Below are positions 15,244 through 25,253 of a stretch of DNA of 64,000 nt, piece after piece. Every line of letters starts with the position of its first letter. Within the stretch, counting starts at the first letter, position 1. A program made the position numbers and the translations under genes. This DNA is from Bradyrhizobium sp. CIAT3101 (GTDB lineage: Bacteria; Pseudomonadota; Alphaproteobacteria; Rhizobiales; Xanthobacteraceae): NCBI RefSeq assembly GCF_029714945.1, contig NZ_CP121634.1, forward strand, positions 6,407,001 through 6,471,000. Direction: 5' to 3'. The notes beneath the pieces were generated by a model that worked only from the letters and a program-made list of their open reading frames with translations, did not search any database and was not told where the DNA came from.

Positions 15244-16585
15244 GAATGACGGCCTCCATGCCGGCAGCAAGTTCAAAGATACGACGATCGGATCCGCCCG
15301 CCCCTGCAAGCATCAGGCCGACGGGGACATCGCCTTCGCGATGCGCCGGCAGCGAGATGGCGCAGCCGTCGATCATGTTGATCAGGGTGCAATTGCGCAA
15401 CGCGCGCAGGTTTTGCGCGGTGAACGCCTTGTCGTCGGCGAGATCCGCGATCTTCGGCGGCGTGTTGGCGGTGGTCGGCAGCACCAGGGCGTCATAGGGC
15501 GCGATCCGCGCATTGACGCGGGCGATCAGCGAGCGGCGCTCGTTGAGGAGGTCGATGTAGTCGGCCGCGCTCTGCGCCTCGCCGCGCATGATGCGGACGG
15601 ACACACGGGGATCGTAGACGTCGCCCTTGGACGTGATGAGATAGCGATGCCAGGCGTAGCTTTCGGACGCGGCAAAGCCGCCCTTGGCATTCATCGGGCC
15701 GATGTCGTGGAACTCGGCCATCTCGATCCGCTCGATGATGGCGCCGTGATCGGCCAGCGATTTCAGCGCGCGCTCGAACGTCTCGGATACGGCTGCGTCG
15801 AGATCGTCCAACGCGATCGTGGTCGGCACTGCGAGCCGCATGCCCTTCACGGACCGCGGCTTCAGCGGAACGATCGCCTCGTTCGCGAGCACGGCGTCGA
15901 GAATGGCACAGCAGCTGACCGATCGCGCCAAGGGACCGATGCTGTCGAGCGAGAACGACAGCGGCACCGAGCCATCCAGCGGCACTCGGCGCTGCGTCGG
16001 CTTGTAACCGACGATGCCGTTATAGGCCGCCGGAATGCGGCAGGAGCCGCCGGTGTCGGTGCCGAGCGCGCCATGCGCCATGCCGTCGAGCACCGAGACC
16101 GCGGCGCCCGAGGACGAGCCGCCGGGCACGTGGCCCTCGGCACGGTTCCAGGCGCCCTTGGGTGTCCCGTAGTGCGGATTGATGCCGATGCCGGAATAGG
16201 CGAACTCGGTCATGTTGGTCCGCCCGATCACCACGAAGCCGGCCTTGCGCAGCCGCGCCACCGTCGCCGCATCATGCTCGGCCGGCGGGGAGTCGTCGAG
16301 CGCACGGGAGCCGGCGCGCGTCACCTGGCCCTTGATGTCGAACAGATCCTTGATCGAGATGGGGATACCGGCATAGCGCGACGGCTCCGCCTTGGCCTTG
16401 CGCAAGCCGTCCATCGCATCCGCCGTCGCAAGCGCGGCGTCCTTGTCGACATGGATGAAGGTGCGCTGCCCCTCGCCTGAGGGATCGGCGATCCTGGCGA
16501 TGCACGCCTCGACCAGTTTTCGGGAGGTGGTGCGGCCGCTTTCGAGGTCGTCGGCGAGCTTCGCCAGTGTCGGAAAATCGGGCAT
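15236..16585 (-). CDS. Amidase (amidase-signature family)
   Basis: A 449-residue amidase-signature hydrolase. The Ser-cisSer-Lys triad is visible: K79 in ISIKDLFD, the GGSSSG loop at 155-160 and the nucleophile S181 in GTDTGGSCRIPAA. It hydrolyses a carboxamide to acid and ammonia; the family is broad and the substrate cannot be read. Length is normal and no signal peptide is present. It is the first gene of a two-gene unit with DUF2848 and diverges from the DUF35/thiolase pair across a 191-bp gap in which no operator is obvious. Confidence 0.9.
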   Translation of the reverse strand: MPDFPTLAKLADDLESGRTTSRKLVEACIARIADPSGEGQRTFIHVDKDAALATADAMDGLRKAKAEPSRYAGIPISIKDLFDIKGQVTRAGSRALDDSPPAEHDAATVARLRKAGFVVIGRTNMTEFAYSGIGINPHYGTPKGAWNRAEGHVPGGSSSGAAVSVLDGMAHGALGTDTGGSCRIPAAYNGIVGYKPTQRRVPLDGSVPLSFSLDSIGPLARSVSCCAILDAVLANEAIVPLKPRSVKGMRLAVPTTIALDDLDAAVSETFERALKSLADHGAIIERIEMAEFHDIGPMNAKGGFAASESYAWHRYLITSKGDVYDPRVSVRIMRGEAQSAADYIDLLNERRSLIARVNARIAPYDALVLPTTANTPPKIADLADDKAFTAQNLRALRNCTLINMIDGCAISLPAHREGDVPVGLMLAGAGGSDRRIFELAAGMEAVIRV

Positions 16586-16776
16586 GTCTGTCTCACGGAA
16601 TATTGCGCGCGCAATCTATAGCGCCGGCTCAGTTCGACACAAGCATTGTGCGCATGATGGCATGCATGCTGCCTGCTGGACCGTTGACGCACGATAGCCG
16701 ATTGTCGCATCAAGATCGAAACAGGCGGGCGTCAAGCCTGCCTATTCAAGACTTGCCTTTGGGAGGGCGTTCCGAG

Positions 16777-17190
16777 ATGGCCGAACCGCAGCGCGCGCGA
16801 CCGAAACCGACGCCGGAGACCCAGCATTTCTGGGACGGCGCGAAAGCCGGCGAACTGCGCCTGCAACGTTGCGATGCCTGCGCGCATGTCTACTTCCCGC
16901 CGCGCCCATTCTGCCCGTCCTGCGCCTCGCGCAAGGTCTCCGTGTTCAAGGCGAGCGGCAAGGGCTTTCTCTACAGCTACGTGATCAACCACCGCCCCGC
17001 CGCGCCCGGTTTCACGCCGCCTTATGCGATTGCGGTGGTCGAACTTGCCGAGGGACCGCGGATGATGAGCAACATCATCGACTGCCCGCAGACACCGGAG
17101 GCGCTCGAACTCGACATGAAGCTCGAGGTCGCGTTCGAGGTGCTCGACGACAAGATCACCCTCCCCGTGTTCCGTCCGGCGAAGGGGTAA
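16777..17190 (+). CDS. DUF35 OB-fold / zinc-ribbon acyl-CoA-associated protein
   Basis: A 137-residue protein with a rubredoxin-like zinc ribbon (C32, C35, C46, C49) followed by an OB-fold that begins SGKGFLYSY. DUF35 proteins form complexes with thiolase-like partners, for example in the retro-aldolase and thiolase complexes of steroid side-chain degradation, and help bind acyl-CoA. It lies 3 bp before the thiolase gene, so the two are surely made together. The ATG at 16777 is chosen for GGGAGGG 9 nt upstream; in-frame ATGs further upstream lie in the divergent promoter region. Confidence 0.88.
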   Translation: MAEPQRARPKPTPETQHFWDGAKAGELRLQRCDACAHVYFPPRPFCPSCASRKVSVFKASGKGFLYSYVINHRPAAPGFTPPYAIAVVELAEGPRMMSNIIDCPQTPEALELDMKLEVAFEVLDDKITLPVFRPAKG

Positions 17191-17193
17191 ACC

Positions 17194-18333
17194 ATGCGCA
17201 AGAACCAGGTTGCCGTCGTCGGCGCGGCCGAGACCACCGAGCTCGGGGTCGTCCCCAACATGTCGCAGCTCCAGCTTCACGCGGACGCGGCGCTCAATGC
17301 CATTGCGGATGCCGGGTTGAAACTCTCGGATATCGACGGCTTTGCCACCGCGGTCGAGACACCGCAGCAGGTCTGTCACTATCTCGGCATCAAGCCGACC
17401 TGGGTCGACGGCACCTCCGTCGGTGGCTGCTCGTTCATGCTGCATGTCCGCCACGCCGCGGCGGCGATCGAGGCCGGGCTGTGCAAGACCGTGCTCATCA
17501 CGCATGCCGAGAGCGGCAAGTCGATGATCGGCAAGCAGCCGCGCTCGACGCCGGCGGACAGCCTCAACGGCCAGTTCGAAGCGCCCTACGGCGTCTACGG
17601 CCCGCCGAGCATGTTCCCGATCCCCGTGCTGCGTTTCATGAAGACCTACGGCATCACGCATGAGCAGCTCGCCTCGGTCGCGGTGGTACAGCGCGAATGG
17701 GCGGCGAAGAATCCGCGGGCGATGATGAAAGACCCGATCACGGTCGCCGACGTGCTCAACTCGCGCATGATCGCCTATCCGTTCCGGCTCTTGCAGTGCT
17801 GCCTTGTCACCGACGGCGGCGGCGCATTGATCCTGACCTCGGCCGACCGCGCCAAGGACTTTCCGCGCAAGCCGGTTTACATCATGGGCACCGGCGAGAG
17901 CGTCGAGACACCGATGGTCAGCCAGATGGAAACGTTCAACTCCTCGCGGGCATTCAAGACGGCGGGACCGCTGGCGTTCAAGGAGGCCGGCATCGCCCAC
18001 AAGGACGTCGATCATCTCATGATCTACGACGCCTTCGCGCATCTGCCGCTGTTCGGCCTCGGCGATCTCGGCTTCATGCCGCATGAGGAAACGGGCAAAT
18101 TCATCGCCGACGGCAACACGCGCCCCGGCGGCAAGCTTCCGCTCAACACCAATGGCGGCGGCTTGAGCTACATGCATTCGGGCATGTACGGCATGTACGC
18201 GCTCCAGGAGAGCGTGCGCCAGATGCGCGGCATCGCGCCGGCCCAGGTGCCGAATGCGAAGATTTCAGTGTGCCACGGCGTCGGCGGCATGTTCGCCGCC
18301 AGCGGCACGATCGTGTTTACGAACGAGAGGTAA
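17194..18333 (+). CDS. Thiolase / SCP2-type acyl-CoA lyase, partner of the DUF35 protein
   Basis: A 379-residue thiolase-superfamily protein of the lipid-transfer/SCP2 type. The nucleophile position is kept as C79 in SVGGCSF, with H328 in NGGGLSYMHSGM and C360 in VCHGVGGMF. It could therefore do thiolytic or retro-Claisen/retro-aldol cleavage of an acyl-CoA. It follows the DUF35 gene with a 3-bp gap. A palindromic repeat ends the unit, and an SDR gene starts 172 bp further on. The active-site set is intact, unlike the thiolase-like gene at 44355. Confidence 0.87.
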   Translation: MRKNQVAVVGAAETTELGVVPNMSQLQLHADAALNAIADAGLKLSDIDGFATAVETPQQVCHYLGIKPTWVDGTSVGGCSFMLHVRHAAAAIEAGLCKTVLITHAESGKSMIGKQPRSTPADSLNGQFEAPYGVYGPPSMFPIPVLRFMKTYGITHEQLASVAVVQREWAAKNPRAMMKDPITVADVLNSRMIAYPFRLLQCCLVTDGGGALILTSADRAKDFPRKPVYIMGTGESVETPMVSQMETFNSSRAFKTAGPLAFKEAGIAHKDVDHLMIYDAFAHLPLFGLGDLGFMPHEETGKFIADGNTRPGGKLPLNTNGGGLSYMHSGMYGMYALQESVRQMRGIAPAQVPNAKISVCHGVGGMFAASGTIVFTNER

Positions 18334-18344
18334 CGCGCTGCTCG

Positions 18345-18483
18345 CCTCTCCCTCTCCCCGTTCTTACGGGGAGAGGGTTGGGGTGAGGGGCTGCCTCCCC
18401 GCAGTTGGACTCGCGGAGAGTCCCCCTCACCCGGATCGCATCTAGTGATGCGATCCGACCTCTCCCCGCAAGCGGGGCGAGGT
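18345..18483. repeat. Palindromic repeat, CTCTCCCCGTTCTTACGGGG family, copy 1
   Basis: The first 46 bases (18345-18390) are identical to 39284-39329. The block has a hairpin around CCCCGTtcttACGGGG, a second hairpin of GGATCGCAT/ATGCGATCC, and ends with CCTCTCCCCGCAAGCGGGGCGAGG. It fills the thiolase-SDR gap and probably acts in the 3' part of the transcript. Confidence 0.85.
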
Positions 18484-18505
18484 AAGAAAGAACAGGAGAA
18501 CCCAC

Positions 18506-19420
18506 ATGAGCAAATCACTGCAGGACAAAGTCATCATCGTCACCGGCGCGGGCCGGGGCATCGGGCGCGAGATCGCGCTGCTCTGCGCGGCCGAGGGCGC
18601 CAAGGTCGTCGTCAACGATCCCGGCGGAGCCGCCGACGGCGCCGGTTCGAGCGCGACGCCCGCCGAGGAGGTAGTCGAGGAGATCAAGAAGCGCGGCGGC
18701 ATCGCCGTCCCCAACTTCGAGTCGGTGGCGGAAGCCGTCCCGGCGAGCAAGATCGTGAAGACCGCGACCGATCATTTCGGCCGGCTCGACGGCGTCGTCA
18801 ACAATGCCGGCATCTTGCGCGACATGATCTTCCACAAGATGAGCGTGGAAGCGTTCGAGGCCGTCATCAAGGTCCATCTGATGGGCTCGTTCTATGTCAG
18901 CCACGCGGCCGCGCGCATCTTCCGCGAGCAGGAGTCCGGCTCCTTCGTGCACTTCACCTCGACCTCGGGCCTGATCGGCAATTTCGGCCAGGCCAACTAC
19001 GCCGCCGCCAAGCTCGGCATCATCGGCCTGTCCAAGTCGATCGCTCTCGACATGGGCCGCTTCAACGTCCGCTCGAATTGCGTCTCGCCGTTCGCCTGGA
19101 CCCGCATGATCGGCACCATCCCGACCGAGACCGAAGCCGAGAAGGCGCGTGTCGAGAAGATCAAGCAGATGGGCCCGGAGAAGATCGCCCCGATCTGCGC
19201 GTATCTGCTCTCCGACGCTGCCAAGGACGTCAGCGGTCAGATTTTTGGTGCGCGCATGAACGAGCTGTTCCTGTTCAGCCAAAACCGTCCGCTGCGCTCC
19301 GTGCATCGCAGCGAAGGCTGGACGCCGCAGTCGATTGCGGAACATGGCATGCCGGCGCTAAAGGGCTCGTTCTACAAGCTCGACCGCTCCGCCGACATCT
19401 TCCCGTGGGATCCTGTCTAG
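18506..19420 (+). CDS. SDR oxidoreductase, 3-hydroxyacyl-CoA dehydrogenase (MFE-2-like)
   Basis: A 304-residue short-chain dehydrogenase. The cofactor site TGAGRGIG is near residue 15, NNAG in the middle, and the catalytic motif is YAAAK preceded by FTSTSGLIG. The insertion DPGGAADGAG after the second strand and the overall length resemble the N-terminal dehydrogenase of peroxisomal multifunctional enzyme type 2, so oxidation of a 3-hydroxyacyl-CoA is likely. Coding starts after an AGGAGAA site. Neighbours are the DUF35/thiolase pair before it and a lactonase after it, all on the + strand. Confidence 0.87.
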   Translation: MSKSLQDKVIIVTGAGRGIGREIALLCAAEGAKVVVNDPGGAADGAGSSATPAEEVVEEIKKRGGIAVPNFESVAEAVPASKIVKTATDHFGRLDGVVNNAGILRDMIFHKMSVEAFEAVIKVHLMGSFYVSHAAARIFREQESGSFVHFTSTSGLIGNFGQANYAAAKLGIIGLSKSIALDMGRFNVRSNCVSPFAWTRMIGTIPTETEAEKARVEKIKQMGPEKIAPICAYLLSDAAKDVSGQIFGARMNELFLFSQNRPLRSVHRSEGWTPQSIAEHGMPALKGSFYKLDRSADIFPWDPV

Positions 19421-19536
19421 CCATATTTTTGGCATTCCTGCGCCGCGATCTCTGGTTGTCTTGTCCAGAGATCGCCCTGCATTATGCCTGAATGCGGGCG
19501 AATGGTGACCTCCCAACACAACTTTGGGAGGAAACC

Positions 19537-20655
19537 ATGACAAGAATACTGACCAACCCCAACGACACCTCTGCAACGGAACCCGGCGGCCTCGGCCGCC
19601 GCGAGATTTTAAGAGGCGCGGCGGTGCTCGCCGCGTCCACTGTGCTCGCCTCCAAGGCCGACGCCCGCGACTACGGCGCCAATGCCGAGCCGCAGCGCTA
19701 TCCTGACCCCGACATCGTCGCCATCGATCCGAAGCGCTTCAAGGCCAAGGTGGGCAACACCTCGATCAAGCGGCTCTATACCGGCTGCCTGTGGGCGGAA
19801 GGACCTGCGTGGAATGCGCAGGGACAATACCTCGTCTGGAGCGACATTCCCGCCAACCGGCAGCTTCGCTACCTCGACGACGACGGCCATATCTCCGAGC
19901 AGTTCCACAAGCCCTCGAACGAAGGCAACGGCAATTCATTCGACACCGAGGGACGCCAGGTCACCGCCGAGCGCACACGCCTCGTCCGCTACGAGCACGA
20001 CGGCTCGGTCACCTCGCTGGCCGAGCAGGCCAACGGCAAGCCGCTCAACGGCCCGAACGACATGGTCGTGCACCCCAACGACAAGTCGATCTGGTTCACC
20101 GATCCCGGCTACGGCGCGATCAGCATCTACGAAGGCAAGCTCGCCAATACCGGCTCGCTGCAACCCTATCAGAAGGAAGCGGTCTATCGCCTCGACGCGC
20201 AGTCCGGCCAGTTGACCAAGGTCGCGGACGAGCCGTTCAAGCCGAACGGCATCGCCTTCTCCCACGACTACAAGAAGGTCTATGTCTGCGACACCGGGAT
20301 CACGCATTATCCGCAGGCGGAAAACGTGGTGTGGTCCTACGACCTCGACGGTCAGAAACTATCGAACCCGAAGCGGCTGATCGACATGAAGCTCGACGGC
20401 AAGTCCGGCTTCCCTGACGGACTGCGCGTCGATACCGAAGGCAACATCTGGGTCGGCGCCGGTTGGGTCGGTCCGGGTTATGACGGCGTGCAGGTGTTCG
20501 CGTCGACCGACGGCGCGCGCATCGGCCAGATCATGTTGCCGGAGACCTGCGCCAATCTCTGTTTCGGCGGCAAGAAACGCAACCGCCTGTTCATGACCGC
20601 GAGCCAGTCGCTGTATTCGGTCTATGTGGAGACGCAGGGGGCGCATTTCTGTTGA
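19537..20655 (+). CDS. SMP-30/gluconolactonase-family lactonase with Tat signal
   Basis: A 372-residue beta-propeller hydrolase of the SMP-30/gluconolaconase/LRE family. LGRREILRGAAVLAASTVLA at the N-terminus is a twin-arginine signal, so the protein should be exported folded to the periplasm. Propeller motifs include EGPAWNAQGQYLVWSD, NGPNDMVVHP, FTDPGYG, KPNGIAFS and GFPDGLRVD, which supply the Glu, Asn and Asp calcium ligands. It hydrolyses a lactone ring to a hydroxy acid. The start at 19537 is chosen for GGGAGGAA 4 nt upstream. It converges with ppc across a short inverted repeat. Which lactone it uses is unknown; a monooxygenase that could make lactones is at 41175. Confidence 0.87.
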   Translation: MTRILTNPNDTSATEPGGLGRREILRGAAVLAASTVLASKADARDYGANAEPQRYPDPDIVAIDPKRFKAKVGNTSIKRLYTGCLWAEGPAWNAQGQYLVWSDIPANRQLRYLDDDGHISEQFHKPSNEGNGNSFDTEGRQVTAERTRLVRYEHDGSVTSLAEQANGKPLNGPNDMVVHPNDKSIWFTDPGYGAISIYEGKLANTGSLQPYQKEAVYRLDAQSGQLTKVADEPFKPNGIAFSHDYKKVYVCDTGITHYPQAENVVWSYDLDGQKLSNPKRLIDMKLDGKSGFPDGLRVDTEGNIWVGAGWVGPGYDGVQVFASTDGARIGQIMLPETCANLCFGGKKRNRLFMTASQSLYSVYVETQGAHFC

Positions 20656-20658
20656 GAA

Positions 20659-20712
20659 GCGAATAGTGAGTGGCGAATAGCGAGTGGAATCCATTCGCTA
20701 TTCGCCATTCGC
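20659..20712. repeat. Inverted repeat between convergent lactonase and ppc genes
   Basis: Imperfect arms built on GGCGAATAGCGA and TCGCTATTCGCC with a direct repeat of GCGAATAG in the left arm. It occupies nearly the whole 59-bp gap between two convergent stop codons, where it could work as a two-way transcription end, although there is no T-run. Confidence 0.6.
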
Positions 20713-20714
20713 AT

Positions 20715-23504
20715 CTAGCCGGTATTCCTCAAGCCCGCCGAGATGCCGTTGATCGTCAGCTGAATCCCGCGCAGCACCTGCTCGTCCGGGTTCTGCGCGC
20801 GATGCTCCCTCAGGAGCTCGACCTGAACGTGGTTGAGCGGATCGAGATAGGGGAAGCGATGACGCACGGAGCGCTCCAGCAGCGGATTGCCTTGCAGCAG
20901 CCGGTCCTGGCCCATGATGTCGAGCAGGGTCTCGATGCAGGAATGCCATTCGCGGCGGATGCGGCCAAAAATCTTTTCGCGCAGGGCTTCGTCCGGCACC
21001 AGCTCGGCATAGCGCGAGGCAATCGCGATCGAGCTTTTCGCCAGCACCATGTCCATGTTCGACAGCAGCATGCGGAAGAACGGCCATTCCTTGTAGAGCT
21101 CTTTCAGGAACGGCATGCCCTTATCCGGATGCTCGGCGATCCATTGCTCGACCGCGCTGCCAAAGCCGTACCAGCCCGGCAGCATCAGGCGGCACTGCGC
21201 CCAGGAGAACACCCAGGGAATCGCGCGAAGATCCTCGATCGCGCGGGTCTTCTTGCGCGAGGCCGGACGGCTGCCGATGTTCAAGGTCGCGATCTCGTTG
21301 ATCACGGTCGAGGACCAGAAATATTCGACGAAGCCGTCGGTCTCGTAGACGAGGCCGCGATAGGCCTTGAAGGCGAGATTCGAAAGCTCATCCATCGCAG
21401 TGAGATATTCGCGGCGGGGCGCGCTCTGGCTCGGCTGCAACAGGCTGGCATCCAGCGTTGCCGCCGCCAGGATCTCGAGATTGTTGCGCCCGACCTCCGC
21501 GTTGGAATATTTCGATGAGATGATCTCGCCCTGCTCGGTGATGCGGATCTGGCCGTTCACGGCCCCGCCCGGCTGCGCGACGATGGCGTCGTAGCTCGGT
21601 CCGCCGCCACGGCCGACGGAGCCGCCGCGACCGTGGAACAGGCGCAGGCGCACGCCATGGCGCTCGAATACGTCGACGAGGCCGATCTCGGCCTTATAGA
21701 GCTCCCAGCCCGAGGTGACGAAGCCGCCATCCTTGTTCGAGTCGGAATAGCCGAGCATGACCTCCTGGACGCTGCCGCGGCTGTCGACGAGCCGGCGGTA
21801 ATCGTGCAGCGACAGCATGCGATCCATGATGCCTGATGATGCCTGCAGATCCTCGATGGTCTCGAACAGCGGCACGATGTTGATGGCGCTGCGCCCGGAG
21901 GGATGGACCAGGCCGACCTCCTTCAACAGCACCGCGACCTCGAGCATGTCGGACATGCCCTTGCACATCGAGATGATGCATTGAGGAATGGCATCCGAGC
22001 CGAACTTCGCATGCGCTTCCGCCGCGGCATGGAAGACGTTGAGCTCGCCCATGGTCTCGTCGCTGTACTTGACGAACGGCGAAACCAGCGCGCGCGTCGA
22101 GCGCAACTCATTGGTGAGGAGCGAGATGCGCGCGTCCTCGCCGAGCGCGAGATAGGACATGCCGGGGTTCGCGGCATCCATGAGCTCCGCGATGGTACGC
22201 TCATGCACCGCCGAGTTCTGGCGGATATCGAGCCGCGCCAGATGGAAGCCGAAGCAGTCTACCGCGCGCCGGAGCAGCCGCAGCCGGCCACGGGCAATAA
22301 CGCGGGCGTTGTTGGAGATCAGCGAGCGGTGCAGCACGTCGAGATCGGCCTGCAGCTCCTTGACGCTGTCGTAAGGAGCGCCCTTGCCGACGGGACGTCG
22401 GGTGATCTCGACCTCGAGCTTTTCGGCCGTGGCCGTCAGGCGCGCATAGATGCCGGAGACCGCGAGGCGATAGGGCTCACCGCTCCGGTGCGGCGAGGTG
22501 TCGGGCGAACGCTCCGCCAGCGTGCGCAGCTCCCCGGAGACGTCGGCGAGATGCGCTGCGATCGACAGCTCGGAGCCGAGCACGTGCAGCTCGTTCAGAT
22601 AGAACTGCATCACCCGGCTCGATTGCAGCCGCAGCGTGCCGCGCATCACGTCGGCGGTCACGAATGGATTGCCGTCGCGGTCACCGCCGATCCAGCTGCC
22701 CATACGCAGGAACGAGGCGAGCTCGCTGGCGGCCTGCTCGCCACCCTCCTCCAGCCGGTCCTCCAGCGTGTTGACCAGCCGCGGCACTTCACGAAGGAAC
22801 GTGTAGTCGTAGAACGACAGGCCGTTGGCGACCTCGTCGAGCACGGTGAGCTTGGTGCGGCGGAGCAGATTGGTCTGCCACAGCGTCAGCACCTCGCGGC
22901 GCAACTGCTCGTCGCTGGCGGCGGCCTCGTCTTCGGTCAAGGCAACCCGCTCGCGGCGGTCGAGCAGCGCGGCGACCTCCATCTCGCGATCCATGGTGCT
23001 CTTGCGGCGGACTTCGGTCGGATGCGCGGTCAGCACCGGGCTGACCTGCGCGCTCTTGAAGAAGCTGCGCAGCGTGTCGGTGCCGATCCCCGCGCCCTTG
23101 GCCTTGGCGAGCGTCTCCGCCAGCACGCCGGAGCCGCCGTTCTTGCCGGCGCGCATCTGGCGGATGTTGTTCTGGTCCTCGGCGATGTTGGCGAGGTGGG
23201 AGAAATAGCTGAAGGCGCGAACGATCCGCACCGTCTCCGAGGTCGACATGCTGTCGAGGATCTGCTCGAGCTCGCGGCGGGCGAGCCGGTCCTCGTCGCG
23301 GTGGAACCGGATCGAGGTCTGCCGGATGCGCTCGACCAGGTCGAACACATCCGCGCCCTCCTGGTCGCGCACGGTGTCGCCCAGGATGCGTCCGAGCAGG
23401 CGGATATCGTCGCGCAGCCGCGCATCCGCCTCCAGCGCCTGGACGTCCTCAGGGCGGTTCGGGCGAATATCGGCGGCGTCGGATGGTACTGATTGGAGGG
23501 ACAT
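20715..23504 (-). CDS. ppc: Phosphoenolpyruvate carboxylase
   Basis: A 929-residue enzyme that makes oxaloacetate from PEP and bicarbonate to refill the TCA cycle. Conserved sites are H161 in [36 protein letters not shown] and the C-terminal [15 protein letters not shown], where the family ends in NTG. ATG 23504 is chosen for AGGGGAGCG upstream; an in-frame ATG at 23558 has no such site and adds unrelated residues. It stands alone, reading away from the YccF gene. It is a housekeeping gene inserted in the catabolic island. Confidence 0.96.
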   Translation of the reverse strand: MSLQSVPSDAADIRPNRPEDVQALEADARLRDDIRLLGRILGDTVRDQEGADVFDLVERIRQTSIRFHRDEDRLARRELEQILDSMSTSETVRIVRAFSYFSHLANIAEDQNNIRQMRAGKNGGSGVLAETLAKAKGAGIGTDTLRSFFKSAQVSPVLTAHPTEVRRKSTMDREMEVAALLDRRERVALTEDEAAASDEQLRREVLTLWQTNLLRRTKLTVLDEVANGLSFYDYTFLREVPRLVNTLEDRLEEGGEQAASELASFLRMGSWIGGDRDGNPFVTADVMRGTLRLQSSRVMQFYLNELHVLGSELSIAAHLADVSGELRTLAERSPDTSPHRSGEPYRLAVSGIYARLTATAEKLEVEITRRPVGKGAPYDSVKELQADLDVLHRSLISNNARVIARGRLRLLRRAVDCFGFHLARLDIRQNSAVHERTIAELMDAANPGMSYLALGEDARISLLTNELRSTRALVSPFVKYSDETMGELNVFHAAAEAHAKFGSDAIPQCIISMCKGMSDMLEVAVLLKEVGLVHPSGRSAINIVPLFETIEDLQASSGIMDRMLSLHDYRRLVDSRGSVQEVMLGYSDSNKDGGFVTSGWELYKAEIGLVDVFERHGVRLRLFHGRGGSVGRGGGPSYDAIVAQPGGAVNGQIRITEQGEIISSKYSNAEVGRNNLEILAAATLDASLLQPSQSAPRREYLTAMDELSNLAFKAYRGLVYETDGFVEYFWSSTVINEIATLNIGSRPASRKKTRAIEDLRAIPWVFSWAQCRLMLPGWYGFGSAVEQWIAEHPDKGMPFLKELYKEWPFFRMLLSNMDMVLAKSSIAIASRYAELVPDEALREKIFGRIRREWHSCIETLLDIMGQDRLLQGNPLLERSVRHRFPYLDPLNHVQVELLREHRAQNPDEQVLRGIQLTINGISAGLRNTG

Positions 23505-23612
23505 GGCTCGCTCCCCTTGTAGAGCTCCCAATGGCTCCCCGGCCGGCCGAGTGTGCAAGTTTTTTGCCGCAGCGCAAGATGAAGTTGGGGGCGGCGCACA
23601 TAGAGGGCGGAG

Positions 23613-24017
23613 CTAGGCCGGCACGATCACCTTGCCGATCGGCCAGAGTGCGATGCCGGCGAGCTTCAGATGGGCCCAGGCGAAGGGAAGGCCGATGATG
23701 GTGATCGCAAAGAGCACGGCCGTCAGGAGGTGGCCGAGCGCCAGCCACCAGCCGGCCAGCACGAGCCAGATAATGTTGCCGATCACCCCGAGGGCGCCGG
23801 TGCCGATATCGCTCATGCCGGTGACCTCGTCGCGATTGACCGCGCGCGAGCCGAACGGCAGCAGCGTGTAAATGGCGATGTTGAAGGCCGCCCGCGCCCA
23901 GGGCAGGCCGATGATGGTGATGGCCATGATGACCGAGGCCACCAGCCAGCCGAATGCCATCCAGGCGCCGCCGATGAGAATCCAGATCAGATTGAGCAGA
24001 ATGGAAACTGGGGACAT
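23613..24017 (-). CDS. YccF family (DUF307) inner-membrane protein
   Basis: A 134-residue protein made of two similar halves, each with two hydrophobic segments ending in ITIIGLPW or ITIIGLPF followed by an Ala/Phe-rich stretch. This internal duplication is the YccF pattern. The function is not known beyond membrane location. The ATG at 24017 follows AAGG at some distance. It lies 108 bp upstream of ppc on the same strand, and the rhomboid gene lies 63 bp behind it, so it could share a transcript with either. Confidence 0.88.
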   Translation of the reverse strand: MSPVSILLNLIWILIGGAWMAFGWLVASVIMAITIIGLPWARAAFNIAIYTLLPFGSRAVNRDEVTGMSDIGTGALGVIGNIIWLVLAGWWLALGHLLTAVLFAITIIGLPFAWAHLKLAGIALWPIGKVIVPA

Positions 24018-24080
24018 GAATTCAAGAACCTTGGGATCATCCGGCGGTCAGTGAGCCCTCTTATAGCACGACCTCGGCGG

Positions 24081-25166
24081 TCATAGTCCATGACGCCGGT
24101 TGCGTTCGGCACGCAGCGATGTGGCGACAAATCCAACATCCTCGATTCCGCGCGAAATGTCCTTCGCGCAGAGCCACAGCGTCACCGCGGCGGCGCCGAT
24201 CGCAGCCAGCCCCGCGATGAGAACAGGATTGGGACAGACCATGACAAGGAGATTATCAAGCGGAACCGACCCGGTTGGCCAGCGCGGACTGCAAGACGAT
24301 GCCAAAGCCAAACCGCAAAGCAGGATGGTGACGGCGTTCGCCCCGGCAAGGGCGATCACGACGATCGCAAGACCCTTCTTCATGGAGAGGGCGAGATCAA
24401 CCAGCTTCACGATGGCACAGCATCCGACCAAGACGACGACGGCAAGGCCCCATCCGGAAATTCCGGCGGCGATGGCCCGGGCCTGATCGCTCCAGGCCCA
24501 CACGGCCGCGACACAGGCCAACAGGGTGAGATTGACCTTCACGGCTTCGGGAAACTTGCAGCGAAGCGCGTAAGGATTCACCTTTTCGATCAGGTCCAGC
24601 AATGCGCAGGCGATCAACCCGGCCGCAAAGCCACCGAGATGGACGCCCCAGTCGATCCGCGAATTGCCGAGTGCAAACGCGATGTTCAATCCGATGTTGA
24701 TGGCGAAGAAGTCGAACCTGACGTCGAGCTTGCCGAGGATCCACAGGCAGAGCAGCGCGCCCAAAATGCCCGACGTGGCGCCGGACGCGCCGACCGTCAA
24801 ATAGGGCGTGGAATGGATGCCGTTGCCAATGACGGCGCCGAACACCATCGCGCAGAGATAGATGACGAGGAAATAGGCCGGCCCCACCCGCCGCTCGAGA
24901 TGCCCGCCCCACAGCACGAGGCACAACATGTTCATGGTGAGGTGGACGAAATTGACGTGCAGGAAGCCATAGGCGAGCAGGCGCCAGTACTCATGCCGCG
25001 CGATCGCGCCCGCATACATGCCGCCGTAGCGATACAGCAACTCGGCGGGCGCCGCCGGACCGCCGGCCTGGATCAAGCAAAACCCTGATGCCAGGACCGT
25101 CACGGTCATCAGCGCGTAGACGGCGGCGTGGGGGACTTCGAAGAAGCTGGCGCGGTATGAAGGCAT
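24081..25166 (-). CDS. Rhomboid family intramembrane serine protease with extra C-terminal membrane domain
   Basis: A 361-residue membrane protein. The rhomboid core spans about residues 1-195, with H70-H75-N79 (HVNFVHLTMN), the catalytic S128 in GASGATSG and H176 in WGVHLGGFAAG. It would cleave substrates within the membrane. The last 160 residues add three or four further hydrophobic segments (around 213-235, 240-262, 267-290, 312-335) that are not part of the minimal fold. It lies between the YccF-type gene and the crotonase gene, all on the minus strand. The substrate is unknown. Confidence 0.88.
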   Translation of the reverse strand: MPSYRASFFEVPHAAVYALMTVTVLASGFCLIQAGGPAAPAELLYRYGGMYAGAIARHEYWRLLAYGFLHVNFVHLTMNMLCLVLWGGHLERRVGPAYFLVIYLCAMVFGAVIGNGIHSTPYLTVGASGATSGILGALLCLWILGKLDVRFDFFAINIGLNIAFALGNSRIDWGVHLGGFAAGLIACALLDLIEKVNPYALRCKFPEAVKVNLTLLACVAAVWAWSDQARAIAAGISGWGLAVVVLVGCCAIVKLVDLALSMKKGLAIVVIALAGANAVTILLCGLALASSCSPRWPTGSVPLDNLLVMVCPNPVLIAGLAAIGAAAVTLWLCAKDISRGIEDVGFVATSLRAERNRRHGL

Positions 25167-25253
25167 CGGCGATCGCAGGCGGTTGGCGTGGCAGCGCCAA
25201 CCTAGCCGAGCCGATCAGCGAATGCTACTCCAGCGTGTACAATCCCGCCTCGC

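Noticed and set aside
15098..16480. 460-codon open frame on the plus strand opposite the amidase
   Set aside because: The amidase has the full Ser-cisSer-Lys signature; the opposite frame has no recognisable feature.
18345..18483. Standard rho-independent terminator after the thiolase gene
   Set aside because: The stems are strong but no T-run follows on the plus strand; it is better described as a repeat element.
21903..23492. 529-codon open frame on the plus strand inside ppc
   Set aside because: Shadow of the phosphoenolpyruvate carboxylase gene, whose conserved active-site motifs fix the coding strand.
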